In this document: positions 32,549 through 40,810 of the stretch, in pieces
Layout of the letters: each line of letters begins with the position of its first letter
How positions within the stretch are numbered: position 1 is the first letter of the stretch
From: an uncultured Actinomycetes bacterium
Lineage (GTDB): Bacteria; Actinomycetota; CADDZG01; WHSQ01
Length of the DNA stretch: 64,000 nt
Direction: 5' to 3'
Assembly (NCBI GenBank): GCA_937863385.1
Contig: CALMBW010000021.1
Location: 186,001 to 250,000, forward strand
Notes under the pieces: model-generated
The model's database searches: none
Seen by the model: only the letters and a program-made list of their open reading frames with translations
Told to the model about the DNA's origin: nothing
Made by a program: the position numbers and the translations under genes

Positions 32549-33543
32549 CAGTCGATGCTATAGGCGTCGATGGCCGAGAGGACCCTCTCCACCGTTTCCG
32601 CAGGAGCGAAGGAACTTCGCGCTGCTTGCCTCTGGAGATCCAGGATGCCCGCCGCGCTCAGACCCGTCAGCCGCTGCGCGATATCCAGTTCCTCTGTGAG
32701 AGTGGTCGAGAAAAAGGGCGGATCGTCTGAGTTCACCGAGACGTTCACACCGGCCGCGAGCATCTGGGGGAAAGGGTGGTCCTCGAGGGTGGGAAAGAGC
32801 CCGAGTGCCACGTTGGAGGAAGGGCAAACTTCGACCGGGACGCCTTCGGCGGCCAGACGGGCCAGCAATCGCGGCTCTCGGGCAGCAGCAACACCGTGAC
32901 CTATCCGGTCTGCTCCTAGATCGTCCAGCGCTGCGATGATGTTTCCCGGCCCCCCTGCTTCTCCCGCGTGGACCGCCAACCCCAAACCGTTAGCCGTCGC
33001 AGCCTCTCGCAAGATCCTGAACTCCCTCTCGGCCACCGACCCCTCGATACCCGTCAAGCCAAGACCTACGATGGGCGCGCTGCTCGCTTCCACCAACGCA
33101 ACCGTTCGTGCACCATCCTGAGCTCCTTTATCGCGAACCGCGTCGACGATCAGATGTATCTCGTGGCCGGGTCCTGACTGCCCCAGTCCATCAGAAACCG
33201 CTTCCCACATGGCGCGCTCGTCCATCCCATTGTCGATATGGGTCCCGGCCGTGAAGGTGACTTCCGTGTACAAGACGTTCTGCTCTACCTGAGAGCGGGC
33301 GAAAGCTGCGGCTATCGTCCGAAGGTCCTGTGGCTCCCGAACGAGTTTCGAGATGGCGATGTAGACGGCGACGAAGTGCTCGAAGTCAGAGAACGGATCC
33401 GGGAATCTGCCATCCACCAGAGGCAGCCGATCGGCCGAGATGCCGTGCCGGGCAGCAAGTTCGACAGCCGTCGAAGCCGAGATGGTTCCCTCTAGGTGAA
33501 CGTGCAACTCGACCTTGGGCATCTCCTTCAAGTACGCGGACAT
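32548..33543 (-). CDS. add: Adenosine deaminase family protein
   Basis: This 331-residue metal-dependent deaminase has zinc ligands His14 and His16 in ELHVHLEGT, the LAVHAGEAGGP motif, IGHGVAA, and the SDDPPFF metal/catalytic site. It would convert adenosine (or deoxyadenosine) to inosine. Members of this family also deaminate 6-aminodeoxyfutalosine in the futalosine menaquinone route or adenine, and sequence alone does not fully separate these. Translation is coupled to the acyl-CoA dehydrogenase downstream. The ATG at 33543 is preceded at 7 nt by TATCCT, so the mRNA may be leaderless. Confidence 0.88.
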   Translation of the reverse strand: MSAYLKEMPKVELHVHLEGTISASTAVELAARHGISADRLPLVDGRFPDPFSDFEHFVAVYIAISKLVREPQDLRTIAAAFARSQVEQNVLYTEVTFTAGTHIDNGMDERAMWEAVSDGLGQSGPGHEIHLIVDAVRDKGAQDGARTVALVEASSAPIVGLGLTGIEGSVAEREFRILREAATANGLGLAVHAGEAGGPGNIIAALDDLGADRIGHGVAAAREPRLLARLAAEGVPVEVCPSSNVALGLFPTLEDHPFPQMLAAGVNVSVNSDDPPFFSTTLTEELDIAQRLTGLSAAGILDLQRQAARSSFAPAETVERVLSAIDAYSID

Positions 33544-33550
33544 GTCGCCG

Positions 33551-33556
33551 AGGATA
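33551..33556 (-). promoter_or_regulatory. -10 box for leaderless add
   Basis: On the minus strand TATCCT lies 7 nt before the ATG at 33543 (TATCCT-CGGCGAC-ATG). No Shine-Dalgarno sequence is present. Confidence 0.55.
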
Positions 33557-33619
33557 GACCCCCGCTTAGTAGGCTGGCATGAGGGTCGCGATAGCCCCTT
33601 AAACCACAGGAAGTGACGG

Positions 33620-33919
33620 ATGAGGATCGAAGATCACACCGGCTCCTCGATCACAGAGGCAACGGTCACCATCAACGATGAGGAACTGATCGACCTGCTC
33701 GAAGGGCTCGCAGACGTCGTCGAGGCCAAGCGAGAACACCTGCATTTCCAGCAACTCGGAGGACCCCAACTGGTGATCCGGCGCACCTACGAGGACGAGG
33801 CGGACCCCATCGGCCGCCAGATGGACTGGTGGCTGGGTCCCCTGGTGCTCTTCGGCAGCCTCTTCGTAGTGATCGGCGTTATCACGACCGTGCGTTGGGC
33901 GATCGGGCTCGCCTCTTGA
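33620..33919 (+). CDS. Small membrane-anchored protein of unknown function
   Basis: This 99-residue protein has a soluble N-terminal part of about 70 residues (ATVTINDEELIDLLEGLADVVEAKREHL) and one C-terminal membrane helix (WWLGPLVLFGSLFVVIGVITTV), so it is tail-anchored. AGGAAG lies 6 nt before the ATG. Its stop overlaps the likely TTG start of glpD by 4 nt (TTGA), which implies joint expression; it could tether or regulate the membrane-associated glycerol-3-phosphate dehydrogenase, but no family supports this. Confidence 0.7.
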   Translation: MRIEDHTGSSITEATVTINDEELIDLLEGLADVVEAKREHLHFQQLGGPQLVIRRTYEDEADPIGRQMDWWLGPLVLFGSLFVVIGVITTVRWAIGLAS

Positions 33920-35571
33920 TCGGAACGCGCGAGCGCTCGCTGGAAAAGCTCACAGCAGCTACGGACTTCGATCTGTTGGTGATAGGTGGCGGTATCACTG
34001 GAGCAGGTATAGCCCTTGACGCAGCATCGCGTGGGGCAAGGGTTGCTCTGGTAGAGGCTAACGACTTCGCCTCCGGCACGTCGAGCAAGTCCTCGAAGCT
34101 CGTACATGGCGGCTTGCGCTACCTGGAGCACTACGAATTCGGATTGGTGCGAGAGGCGGCTCAGGAACGCGATCTGCTGCGCGTGCTGGCCCCACATCTC
34201 GTCGAACCGATCCCGTTCGTGTTGCCCGTCAGCGACAAGTGGATGCGAGCGAAGTTCGGCGTGGGGCTATGGGCATATGACGCACTTGCATCTTTCAAGA
34301 ATCTGCAGACCCACCGTTACCTCGAGACCGAAGAGACCGAGGCGGCGGTTCCCGTTCTCCCCCGCAACAAGGTCAAGGGGGGCTTCCTCTTCTACGACTG
34401 CAAGAACGACGATGTGCGGCTGGTGATGGAGGTTCTGATCCAGGCGGTCCGCCACGGTGCGGTGGTCGCCAACTACTGCAAGGTGGTCAACCTGGACCCC
34501 GGTGCGGATGGATGCACCGCTACCGTGTCCGACGCCGTTTCAGGGACTACGTTCGACGTTAGGGCGACACGCGTGATCGCTGCGGCAGGGGTCTGGAGCG
34601 ATGAGATCGAGCATCTGGCTAACGCCGGCGCACCCGAGAGGACCCGGCCGAGCAAGGGCATCCATCTCTCTTTCCGGCGAAGCAAGCTACCGCTGGCAGA
34701 TCATGCGGCTTTCATCCCAGACGTAGAACGGCAAAGGATGTTGTTCGTGATCCCGTGGCTAGACGCCGTCATCGTTGGGACCACAGACACCGCGTATCCA
34801 GGGTCGATCGATCATCCTTGTGTCGAGGACGAGGACAGGCGCTACGTGCTCGATTCGATCAATTCCGTTTTCGATCTGGGTCTAACCCCAGCAGATATCG
34901 CGGGCGCGTGGGCTGGGTTGAGGCCTCTTGTCATGGGTGAAGCTGGCTCGACAGCCGATCTCTCCCGGCGGCACACCATCTACGACATCGCTCCCAGTGT
35001 GGTCGGGATAACCGGCGGCAAGCTCACGACGTACCGTCGCATGGCCAAGGATGTTGTCGACCACGTGGCCGGGGCCATCGGCGTGGGCACGAAGTGCCGG
35101 ACGGGGTGGATCCGATTGGGTACTGTCGATCTCGACTCGCTCTTTGCGGCAGTGCAGCGGAGAGCGCGGCGCCTCGGCATGGCTAGAGACGCCACCGAGA
35201 ACCTGATCCGCTGCTATGGAGACCGGGCACTGGGTGTCATCGATGTCGCCGAGCGAGAGGGGCTGGAAGGTCCGCTGGTGGAAGGAGCCCAGCCGACCGC
35301 AGCAGAGGCTGTTTACTGTGCCCGCAGCGAGATGGCGGTGCATCTGAACGATCTATTGAGTCGCAGAACCCGCTTGGCCCTCACCGATCCGGCTGCAGGC
35401 ATCGGCTCCCGCAGCCGGGCGGCCGAGCTCATGGGCCACACTCTTGGATGGAGCGAACAGGAGCTTCACGCACAGGTCGACGCGCATCGCGCCGAGGTAG
35501 AGCGGGAACGTGGCGCTTGCCTGGGGGCAGAGATGGACCCGTCCGAGGAGTCTTCAGTGAGGGCGCTGTGA
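33916..35571 (+). CDS. glpD: Glycerol-3-phosphate dehydrogenase (FAD-dependent)
   Basis: GlpD oxidises sn-glycerol 3-phosphate to dihydroxyacetone phosphate, passing electrons to quinone. The 551-residue protein has the FAD-binding Rossmann motif FDLLVIGGGITGAGIALDAASRG, the SGTSSKSSKLVHGGLRYLEH signature, GTTDTAYPG, the GLRPLV motif and a second glycine motif at GITGGKLTTYRRMAKD (each quoted in part). No ATG exists near the conserved start; the TTG at 33916 overlaps the preceding stop and is chosen. The next gene, an alpha/beta hydrolase, overlaps by 4 nt (GTGA). Its product DHAP is the backbone used by the AGPS-like enzyme encoded nearby. Confidence 0.93.
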   Translation: MIGTRERSLEKLTAATDFDLLVIGGGITGAGIALDAASRGARVALVEANDFASGTSSKSSKLVHGGLRYLEHYEFGLVREAAQERDLLRVLAPHLVEPIPFVLPVSDKWMRAKFGVGLWAYDALASFKNLQTHRYLETEETEAAVPVLPRNKVKGGFLFYDCKNDDVRLVMEVLIQAVRHGAVVANYCKVVNLDPGADGCTATVSDAVSGTTFDVRATRVIAAAGVWSDEIEHLANAGAPERTRPSKGIHLSFRRSKLPLADHAAFIPDVERQRMLFVIPWLDAVIVGTTDTAYPGSIDHPCVEDEDRRYVLDSINSVFDLGLTPADIAGAWAGLRPLVMGEAGSTADLSRRHTIYDIAPSVVGITGGKLTTYRRMAKDVVDHVAGAIGVGTKCRTGWIRLGTVDLDSLFAAVQRRARRLGMARDATENLIRCYGDRALGVIDVAEREGLEGPLVEGAQPTAAEAVYCARSEMAVHLNDLLSRRTRLALTDPAAGIGSRSRAAELMGHTLGWSEQELHAQVDAHRAEVERERGACLGAEMDPSEESSVRAL

Positions 35572-36443
35572 TCGTCCACGAACCACAGATGATCCGCTCC
35601 TTCGACGGAACCTTCATCGCTACACGGTCCTTCGGGGAGGCCGATCGCATCCCGGTGCTGCTCTGCAACGCGATCGGGGCGAACCTCTCGATCTGGGACC
35701 TTAGCCTGGCGCAGCTAGCAGATTCGAGAAGGGTTGTGACCTGGGACCACCGGGGCATGTTCGACTCGGGCCTTCCTGCATCCAACAGGCTGGATGCAGG
35801 CGCACACGTCCTGGACGCGATCGCAACCGTCAGGGCTTTGGGCATCGAACGTTTCCACGTAGTGGCGTGGAGCTCAGGTGGTCGTATCGCCTTGGAGCTC
35901 GCTCAGGAATATCCAGAACGAGTGGTCAGTCTGGGCCTGGTGTGCGCTGGTTATGGACACTCGCTTACCGGACTCTTGCGCTTGGAATTCACATCGCTCT
36001 TGCCCCGCGTGGCGGGGATAGCGCGATTCGTCGCCCCGCCCTTGCATGGGCTTCTACGGACGCTGCTGGCAAGGCCAGAGGTTGCCGGCCTCGTTCGACA
36101 GTCCGGGATGATCGGTGCCCGTGCCGACACTGCGGCGTTCATCGGATTCCTGCGTGGCTTGTCGGAGGCTGATCCTCAGATCCTGCTCCAGAGCTACCAC
36201 GCGGTATCGGGAGATTCAGCACCCCACCTCTTACGAGAGATCGTTGCCCCAGCACTGGTCATCGCAGGAGAGCACGATCGATTCACCACCAGAACCGTAA
36301 CCACCGAGATCGTCGCGAAGATCGCGGACGCACGCCTCGAGGTCTACGAGGACTCGACCCATTACCTTCCGATCGAGCAGCCGGAAAGACTCGCTTACGA
36401 CCTGAAACGATTCTTCAAGGAGATCGAGAACACGCTCACCTAG
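35568..36443 (+). CDS. Alpha/beta hydrolase
   Basis: From GTG 35568, which overlaps the glpD stop, this is a 291-residue cytoplasmic hydrolase. The catalytic triad is visible: nucleophile elbow AWSSGGRIAL, acid in AGEHDRFT and His in STHYLPIEQP. The VTWDHRGMFDSG strand is typical of lipase/esterase and C-C hydrolase relatives. Coupling to glpD suggests a role in glycerolipid breakdown that would release glycerol derivatives (inference). GAGG lies just upstream of the start. A separate hydrolase of the same fold lies convergent right after it. Confidence 0.85.
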   Translation: MIVHEPQMIRSFDGTFIATRSFGEADRIPVLLCNAIGANLSIWDLSLAQLADSRRVVTWDHRGMFDSGLPASNRLDAGAHVLDAIATVRALGIERFHVVAWSSGGRIALELAQEYPERVVSLGLVCAGYGHSLTGLLRLEFTSLLPRVAGIARFVAPPLHGLLRTLLARPEVAGLVRQSGMIGARADTAAFIGFLRGLSEADPQILLQSYHAVSGDSAPHLLREIVAPALVIAGEHDRFTTRTVTTEIVAKIADARLEVYEDSTHYLPIEQPERLAYDLKRFFKEIENTLT

Positions 36444-36451
36444 GCGCCCGG

Positions 36452-37237
36452 TTAGATGCCGGCATGGGCGGTCAGGAAATCCTTGATCGCGTGATTCACG
36501 GTTAGGGGGTCGGCCAGATTGGCCGAGTGGCCCGCCCCTTCGACCTGCACCACGTCGCCGGCTCGCAGTCCTTTGGCAAGCGCCCGCGCTCGCTCGAACG
36601 GGATCGCAGTGTCTTCGGTGCCGTGGATGACGAGGGCAGGACAGGTGATCTCGGACAATCGGTTGTGCAGATCCTCACGGGTGGTGAGCGTCTCGAAGAT
36701 CACGGGGACGACGTCAGGGTCCAACCCGAGCCAACGCGATGTCCAGAAACCGTGGTCCGTGTTGGGTCCACAGATGATCTGGGCCACGGTCTCGACCAGA
36801 TTCTCGCGTTCCTGTCCCGCAACCCACGCTTGGACCATCGCCTCATACATCGGCGTCGCGTTCGGATCCTCTTGTCCGGCTTGACTGTCGATGAAGATGA
36901 GGCCGCGCACACGGTCCGGCATGTTCAAGGCAACCCGCAACCCGATGAAGCCGCCCTGGGACATCCCCACGTGGAAGAACCTGCCGACCCCGATCGAGTC
37001 CAACAACTCCCCCACATCGGCAGCCGAATCCCAGAAGCTGTGCTTCCCGCGCACCTCGGTTAGCCCATGGCCGCGCTGATCCCAAGCGATACACCGATAC
37101 TGAGACGCCAATGCCGCTACCTGCGACTCGAACATCTCGTGATCCATCAAGAATCCATGGCTGAAGACGACGGCAGGAAGGTCTCCTCCGGTGTCCTTGT
37201 AGTGGAATCTCCCTGCCTTTAGATCTGCGTATGCCAT
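36452..37237 (-). CDS. Alpha/beta hydrolase
   Basis: This 261-residue hydrolase has the family features VVFSHGFLMDHEMF (oxyanion region), AWDQRGHGLTEVRG, nucleophile GMSQGGFIGL, acid in GTEDTAIP and His in GAGHSANLADP. It resembles 3-oxoadipate enol-lactonase-like and general esterase members. The substrate is unknown. GGAAGAAGG lies upstream of the ATG. It is convergent with the glpD-linked hydrolase and lies just downstream of the lipid kinase/AGPS/thiolase block on the same strand. Confidence 0.85.
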   Translation of the reverse strand: MAYADLKAGRFHYKDTGGDLPAVVFSHGFLMDHEMFESQVAALASQYRCIAWDQRGHGLTEVRGKHSFWDSAADVGELLDSIGVGRFFHVGMSQGGFIGLRVALNMPDRVRGLIFIDSQAGQEDPNATPMYEAMVQAWVAGQERENLVETVAQIICGPNTDHGFWTSRWLGLDPDVVPVIFETLTTREDLHNRLSEITCPALVIHGTEDTAIPFERARALAKGLRAGDVVQVEGAGHSANLADPLTVNHAIKDFLTAHAGI

Positions 37238-37268
37238 CGGCCTTCTTCCTAGACCTTGGGTCCCTCTC

Positions 37269-38189
37269 TCAGACCTTGAGGTTGATAGCTTCCTTCAGAA
37301 CCTCGAACTCTGCTGGGGTCTGCCCGAGCACCTCTCCATCGGCCTCGATCGGGAGACTCCGATCCGACGAGATGGCCAGGCGTACCCGTTTGGCCTCGAA
37401 GATATCTGGGTGTGGGATGTGCTGACCCTTGTAGACCTTGGGCATGATCGCGATCGCTTCACGCTTCTTCGCATGTTCGATCTGGATGTCGAACAGGCCG
37501 TCGGTTGGGGCTGCCTTGGGCGCGATCTTCATCCCGCCACCGAAGAACTGTCCGTTCGCGACCACGAGATTGTTCAGTTTCCCTTCGTACTTGCGGTCGA
37601 CCAGGTCGACGACCACTTCCGCGCTTGCGTGCTTCCTCAAGGTCAGCCAGAAAGCGAAGAAATACACGGTCGGTCCCAGCCATCGAGGGAGACGCTCGGC
37701 GGTAGCTACGGTCGCGGCCCCGATCCCAACTTCGGCGATGTTGGCGAAGTAACGTATCTCGGGCTTGCCGTCACATTGCATCGTGATCTTCCCGATATCG
37801 ATGGGGAAAGACTCCCCCCCATCGAGATGAGCAGCCGCGTGCGACGGTGATGGAGGAAGTCCGAAGGTCTTGATGAAATCGCACCCCGTGCCGGCCGAAA
37901 CGACACCAAGGACCGCCTCAGGATTCACGGCCTTGTCATCGGCGATCATCCCGTTCACCACCTCGTGGATCGTCCCGTCTCCTCCGACGGCAACCAGGAA
38001 CCTCTCTCCCGCATGAATGGCATCACGTGCGAGCTCGATCGCATGACCTCTGGCGGTGGTCATACGCACCTCGTAGTCGATGTCTCTTTCGTCGAGGCTC
38101 GTCAGCAACTCCGGGAGGTTCTTGGAAACACCCCCGCGACCTGCGCGAGCGTTGACGATCAAGATGGCCTTGCCGAATGGGCTGCTCAT
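37269..38189 (-). CDS. Lipid kinase of the diacylglycerol kinase catalytic family (YegS/BmrU-like)
   Basis: This 306-residue protein begins KAILIVNARAGRGG and has the nucleotide motif FLVAVGGDGTIHEVVNG (GGDGT at 69-73), GVVSAGTGCDF, and the C-terminal SSDRSLPIEADGEVLGQTP segment of lipid kinases. It phosphorylates a lipid hydroxyl, most often diacylglycerol; sphingosine- or undecaprenol-type substrates are alternatives. Its ATG overlaps the AGPS-like gene's stop by 4 nt, so the two work on related lipids. With GlpD nearby, this suggests a glycerolipid or ether-lipid module. Confidence 0.9.
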   Translation of the reverse strand: MSSPFGKAILIVNARAGRGGVSKNLPELLTSLDERDIDYEVRMTTARGHAIELARDAIHAGERFLVAVGGDGTIHEVVNGMIADDKAVNPEAVLGVVSAGTGCDFIKTFGLPPSPSHAAAHLDGGESFPIDIGKITMQCDGKPEIRYFANIAEVGIGAATVATAERLPRWLGPTVYFFAFWLTLRKHASAEVVVDLVDRKYEGKLNNLVVANGQFFGGGMKIAPKAAPTDGLFDIQIEHAKKREAIAIMPKVYKGQHIPHPDIFEAKRVRLAISSDRSLPIEADGEVLGQTPAEFEVLKEAINLKV

Positions 38190-39586
38190 AAGCCGAGTGC
38201 TCCAGGGTTCAAGATGTTGTTCGGGTCCAGAACTTGCTTCACACTTCGAAGAACCGCGAACCAGCCACCCAGCTCCTCAGGGAGCCACGTGGCTTTCGTC
38301 CGGCCGATCCCGTGGTGATGACTGATAGAACCGCCTTCCCGAAGGCAGTTCGTCATCGCCTCCGACCACCACGTCTCCAAGCGTTGCCTCGCATCTTCAT
38401 CGCTCGATGCAACTGCCCCCATCGTGAAGTAAAGACATGCGCCCGACGGGTAAACGTGGCTGAGGTGGCATCCAACGAGATCGGCATGTGGGGTTAGGGC
38501 ATCCTTGATCGAGTGATAGACGTTGCGCAATCTCGTCCATGAGGCCGAAACCTCGATCGTGTCGACTATGCCATGGGGCCCAAGCAAGCCTTCGCCCTCC
38601 ATCACCTTCCGAAACTCGACTACCGCATCGTTGCGGTGTTTCCACCAGTGCTCGACCAATCCATCGTTTCCTTCTTTCCCGCCCGCCAACCGTCGCGCCT
38701 GTTCGGTTCGCTCTGCGCAGTGAGCCCCATGGAACGACATCACCATCAGAGGTCCTTGGGGTTCGGCTGGGTGGTTGCGGAGAAAAAGCATCGCGTCCTG
38801 TTCGTCATAGAGGCGAAGCATCGTCGGTTGGAGACCTTCTTGAGCGATCGAGCGTGCCGCTTTCACTCCATCGGTCATGTGTTCGAACCGAAGGCATAGG
38901 TCGGAACGAGGGCCCGGCAGCAAAGAGATCTGCAGAGCGACTGCAGTGATGATGCCGAGTGTGCCTTCGGATCCGATCATCAACGACGCCACGTCGGGAC
39001 CCGCCGACCGGCGGGGCACGACCTTTGATTCCACCACCCGTCCATCAGCAAGTACCGCCTCTATCCCCACGATGAGATCCTCGATCCCCCCATAGCGCGA
39101 GGAGAGCTGGCCGCAAGCCTTCGTCGCAACCCATCCTCCGACCGTAGAGATGTCGTGACTCTGCGGTTCGTGCCCGAGGGTGAAGCCTTGAGCCTCCAGA
39201 GCCTCGGCCAGCTGAGGACCGGTGACCCCGGCTTCCGCGATCACTACCCGGCTCTTCTGATCCAGCTCGCGGATCTGCCACATCTCGCCCATATCGATCA
39301 CTACGCATCCCCGGGGCTCGATCCCGCGCACGACATCTGACCCTGCCCCATAGGCGACCACCGGTACCGAGTTCTGCGACGCCCACCCCAAGACCTTCGA
39401 CACCTCTTCGGTGGAAGTGGGCCGAACGACCGCTATGGGAAGCGCGGGAGGTGAGCCGGTCCGTTGTCCTAGCAGAGCCGCAGGCGACCAGTCTCGTGCG
39501 TGCGCCTCGAGATCCGACGCATCGATACTCACGCGTGAATCTCCGATCAGCGCTTTGAGACCGGCGGCGACCTCAGACACGTTCAA
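38186..39586 (-). CDS. FAD-binding oxidoreductase, alkyl-DHAP synthase-like
   Basis: This 466-residue enzyme has the PCMH FAD domain ([53 protein letters not shown], quoted in part) and the C-terminal vanillyl-alcohol-oxidase-type cap. The GHEP...STVGGWV...RYG..ED pattern, the [19 protein letters not shown] strand and the [12 protein letters not shown] histidines are those of alkyldihydroxyacetonephosphate synthase and its mycobacterial homologue AgpS, more than of glycolate or D-lactate dehydrogenases. AGPS swaps the acyl group of acyl-DHAP for a fatty alcohol. It overlaps the thiolase by 14 nt and the lipid kinase by 4 nt. Confidence 0.85.
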   Translation of the reverse strand: MNVSEVAAGLKALIGDSRVSIDASDLEAHARDWSPAALLGQRTGSPPALPIAVVRPTSTEEVSKVLGWASQNSVPVVAYGAGSDVVRGIEPRGCVVIDMGEMWQIRELDQKSRVVIAEAGVTGPQLAEALEAQGFTLGHEPQSHDISTVGGWVATKACGQLSSRYGGIEDLIVGIEAVLADGRVVESKVVPRRSAGPDVASLMIGSEGTLGIITAVALQISLLPGPRSDLCLRFEHMTDGVKAARSIAQEGLQPTMLRLYDEQDAMLFLRNHPAEPQGPLMVMSFHGAHCAERTEQARRLAGGKEGNDGLVEHWWKHRNDAVVEFRKVMEGEGLLGPHGIVDTIEVSASWTRLRNVYHSIKDALTPHADLVGCHLSHVYPSGACLYFTMGAVASSDEDARQRLETWWSEAMTNCLREGGSISHHHGIGRTKATWLPEELGGWFAVLRSVKQVLDPNNILNPGALGL

Positions 39587-40766
39587 CGATCGTCGCTATC
39601 CCTTGACCTACCCCTATGCACATAGTGGCGAGACCGTACCTGACCTCGCGGCGCCTCATCTCATGAACAAGGGTCGTAAGGATGCGCGCCCCCGAGCAAC
39701 CGAGAGGGTGTCCAAGTGCTATCGCACCCCCGTTGACATTGACTTTTGCGACGTCCAGCCCCAAGTCGTCTATGCAGGCGAGGCTCTGGACAGCGAACGC
39801 TTCGTTGAGCTCAACGAGGTCAATGTCGCCCACCGAGAGACCGGCACGCTCGAGAGCCTTTCTTGTGGCCGGAACCGGACCGATCCCCATCCTTGAGGGT
39901 TCCACACCGGCGACCGCCGAAGTGACGATCCGGGCCAGGGGGGTCCAGGAATTTTGGACCAGCGCATCCTTGTCCGCCAGCAGGACGCCAGCAGCTCCAT
40001 CGTTGATGCCGGAGGAATTGCCGGGAGTGACGGTGCCGCCTTCTTCGAACACCGCCTTGAGAGAGGCCAACTTCTCGACCGTCGTGTCGGGCCGAGGGGT
40101 CTCATCGGCGTCGACCAAAACGGGCCCGCCGGCCCCGGCAACCTCTATCGGGACGATCTCATCCTTGAAGCGGCCTTCGCTCTGTGCGGCGACAGCGCGA
40201 CGATGGCTTTCCCGTGCGAAACGATCCTGCCGTTCGCGCGATATCTCGCGGTCGCGCCGGATGTTCTCGGCTGTCTTTCCCATGGCTTCGCTTCCGTACA
40301 ACTGTTGCATCCTGGGATTCACGAATCGCCATCCCAGCACGGTGTCGTAAGTCTCTTGTCTTCGGTCGAACGGTTTCGTCGCTTTGCCGGTAACGAACGG
40401 GGCGCGAGTCATCGATTCCGAACCACCGGCGATGACGACATCCGCCTCGCCGGAACGGATCTGTCGGTAGGCACCGTTCACCGCCTCGAGACCCGAGCCG
40501 CAGAGCCTGTTGACGGTCGCCCCCGGCACCTCAACGGGCAGCCCTGCCAACAATGCGGCCATCCTCGCTACATTCCGGTTGTCTTCCCCACTCTGATTCG
40601 CGGCACCCCAAACGACGTCATCGATATCTCCGGGGATCACCGAGTTCCGTTCGACGATCGCCGCGATGACTAAGGCGGCAAGGTCATCTGGACGCACTCC
40701 GGCCAGAGCCCCTCCGAAACGCCCCATCGGGGTTCTGCATGCGTCGACGATGTATGCCTCGTCCAT
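39573..40766 (-). CDS. Thiolase (acetyl-CoA acetyltransferase type)
   Basis: This 397-residue thiolase has the acyl-accepting Cys89 in [22 protein letters not shown], His353 in [16 protein letters not shown] and the deprotonating Cys383 in CIGVGQG. The full set of residues makes it active. The sequence resembles 3-ketoadipyl-CoA and acetoacetyl-CoA thiolases. It may degrade the acetoacetyl-CoA formed in lysine fermentation, or serve general beta-oxidation. GGGAGGA precedes the ATG. It is the first gene of the thiolase, AGPS-like, lipid kinase run, all overlapping. Confidence 0.93.
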   Translation of the reverse strand: MDEAYIVDACRTPMGRFGGALAGVRPDDLAALVIAAIVERNSVIPGDIDDVVWGAANQSGEDNRNVARMAALLAGLPVEVPGATVNRLCGSGLEAVNGAYRQIRSGEADVVIAGGSESMTRAPFVTGKATKPFDRRQETYDTVLGWRFVNPRMQQLYGSEAMGKTAENIRRDREISRERQDRFARESHRRAVAAQSEGRFKDEIVPIEVAGAGGPVLVDADETPRPDTTVEKLASLKAVFEEGGTVTPGNSSGINDGAAGVLLADKDALVQNSWTPLARIVTSAVAGVEPSRMGIGPVPATRKALERAGLSVGDIDLVELNEAFAVQSLACIDDLGLDVAKVNVNGGAIALGHPLGCSGARILTTLVHEMRRREVRYGLATMCIGVGQGIATIVERV

Positions 40767-40810
40767 CAGGCAATCCTCCCATCGATGCCCTGGTCGTCCA
40801 TCTCGGCTCC

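Noticed and set aside
33577-33600. Seven-codon ORF (ATG...TAA) preceded by TAGGCT before the 99-residue protein
   Set aside because: Could be a leader peptide, but there is no repeated regulatory codon or attenuator and it may be chance.
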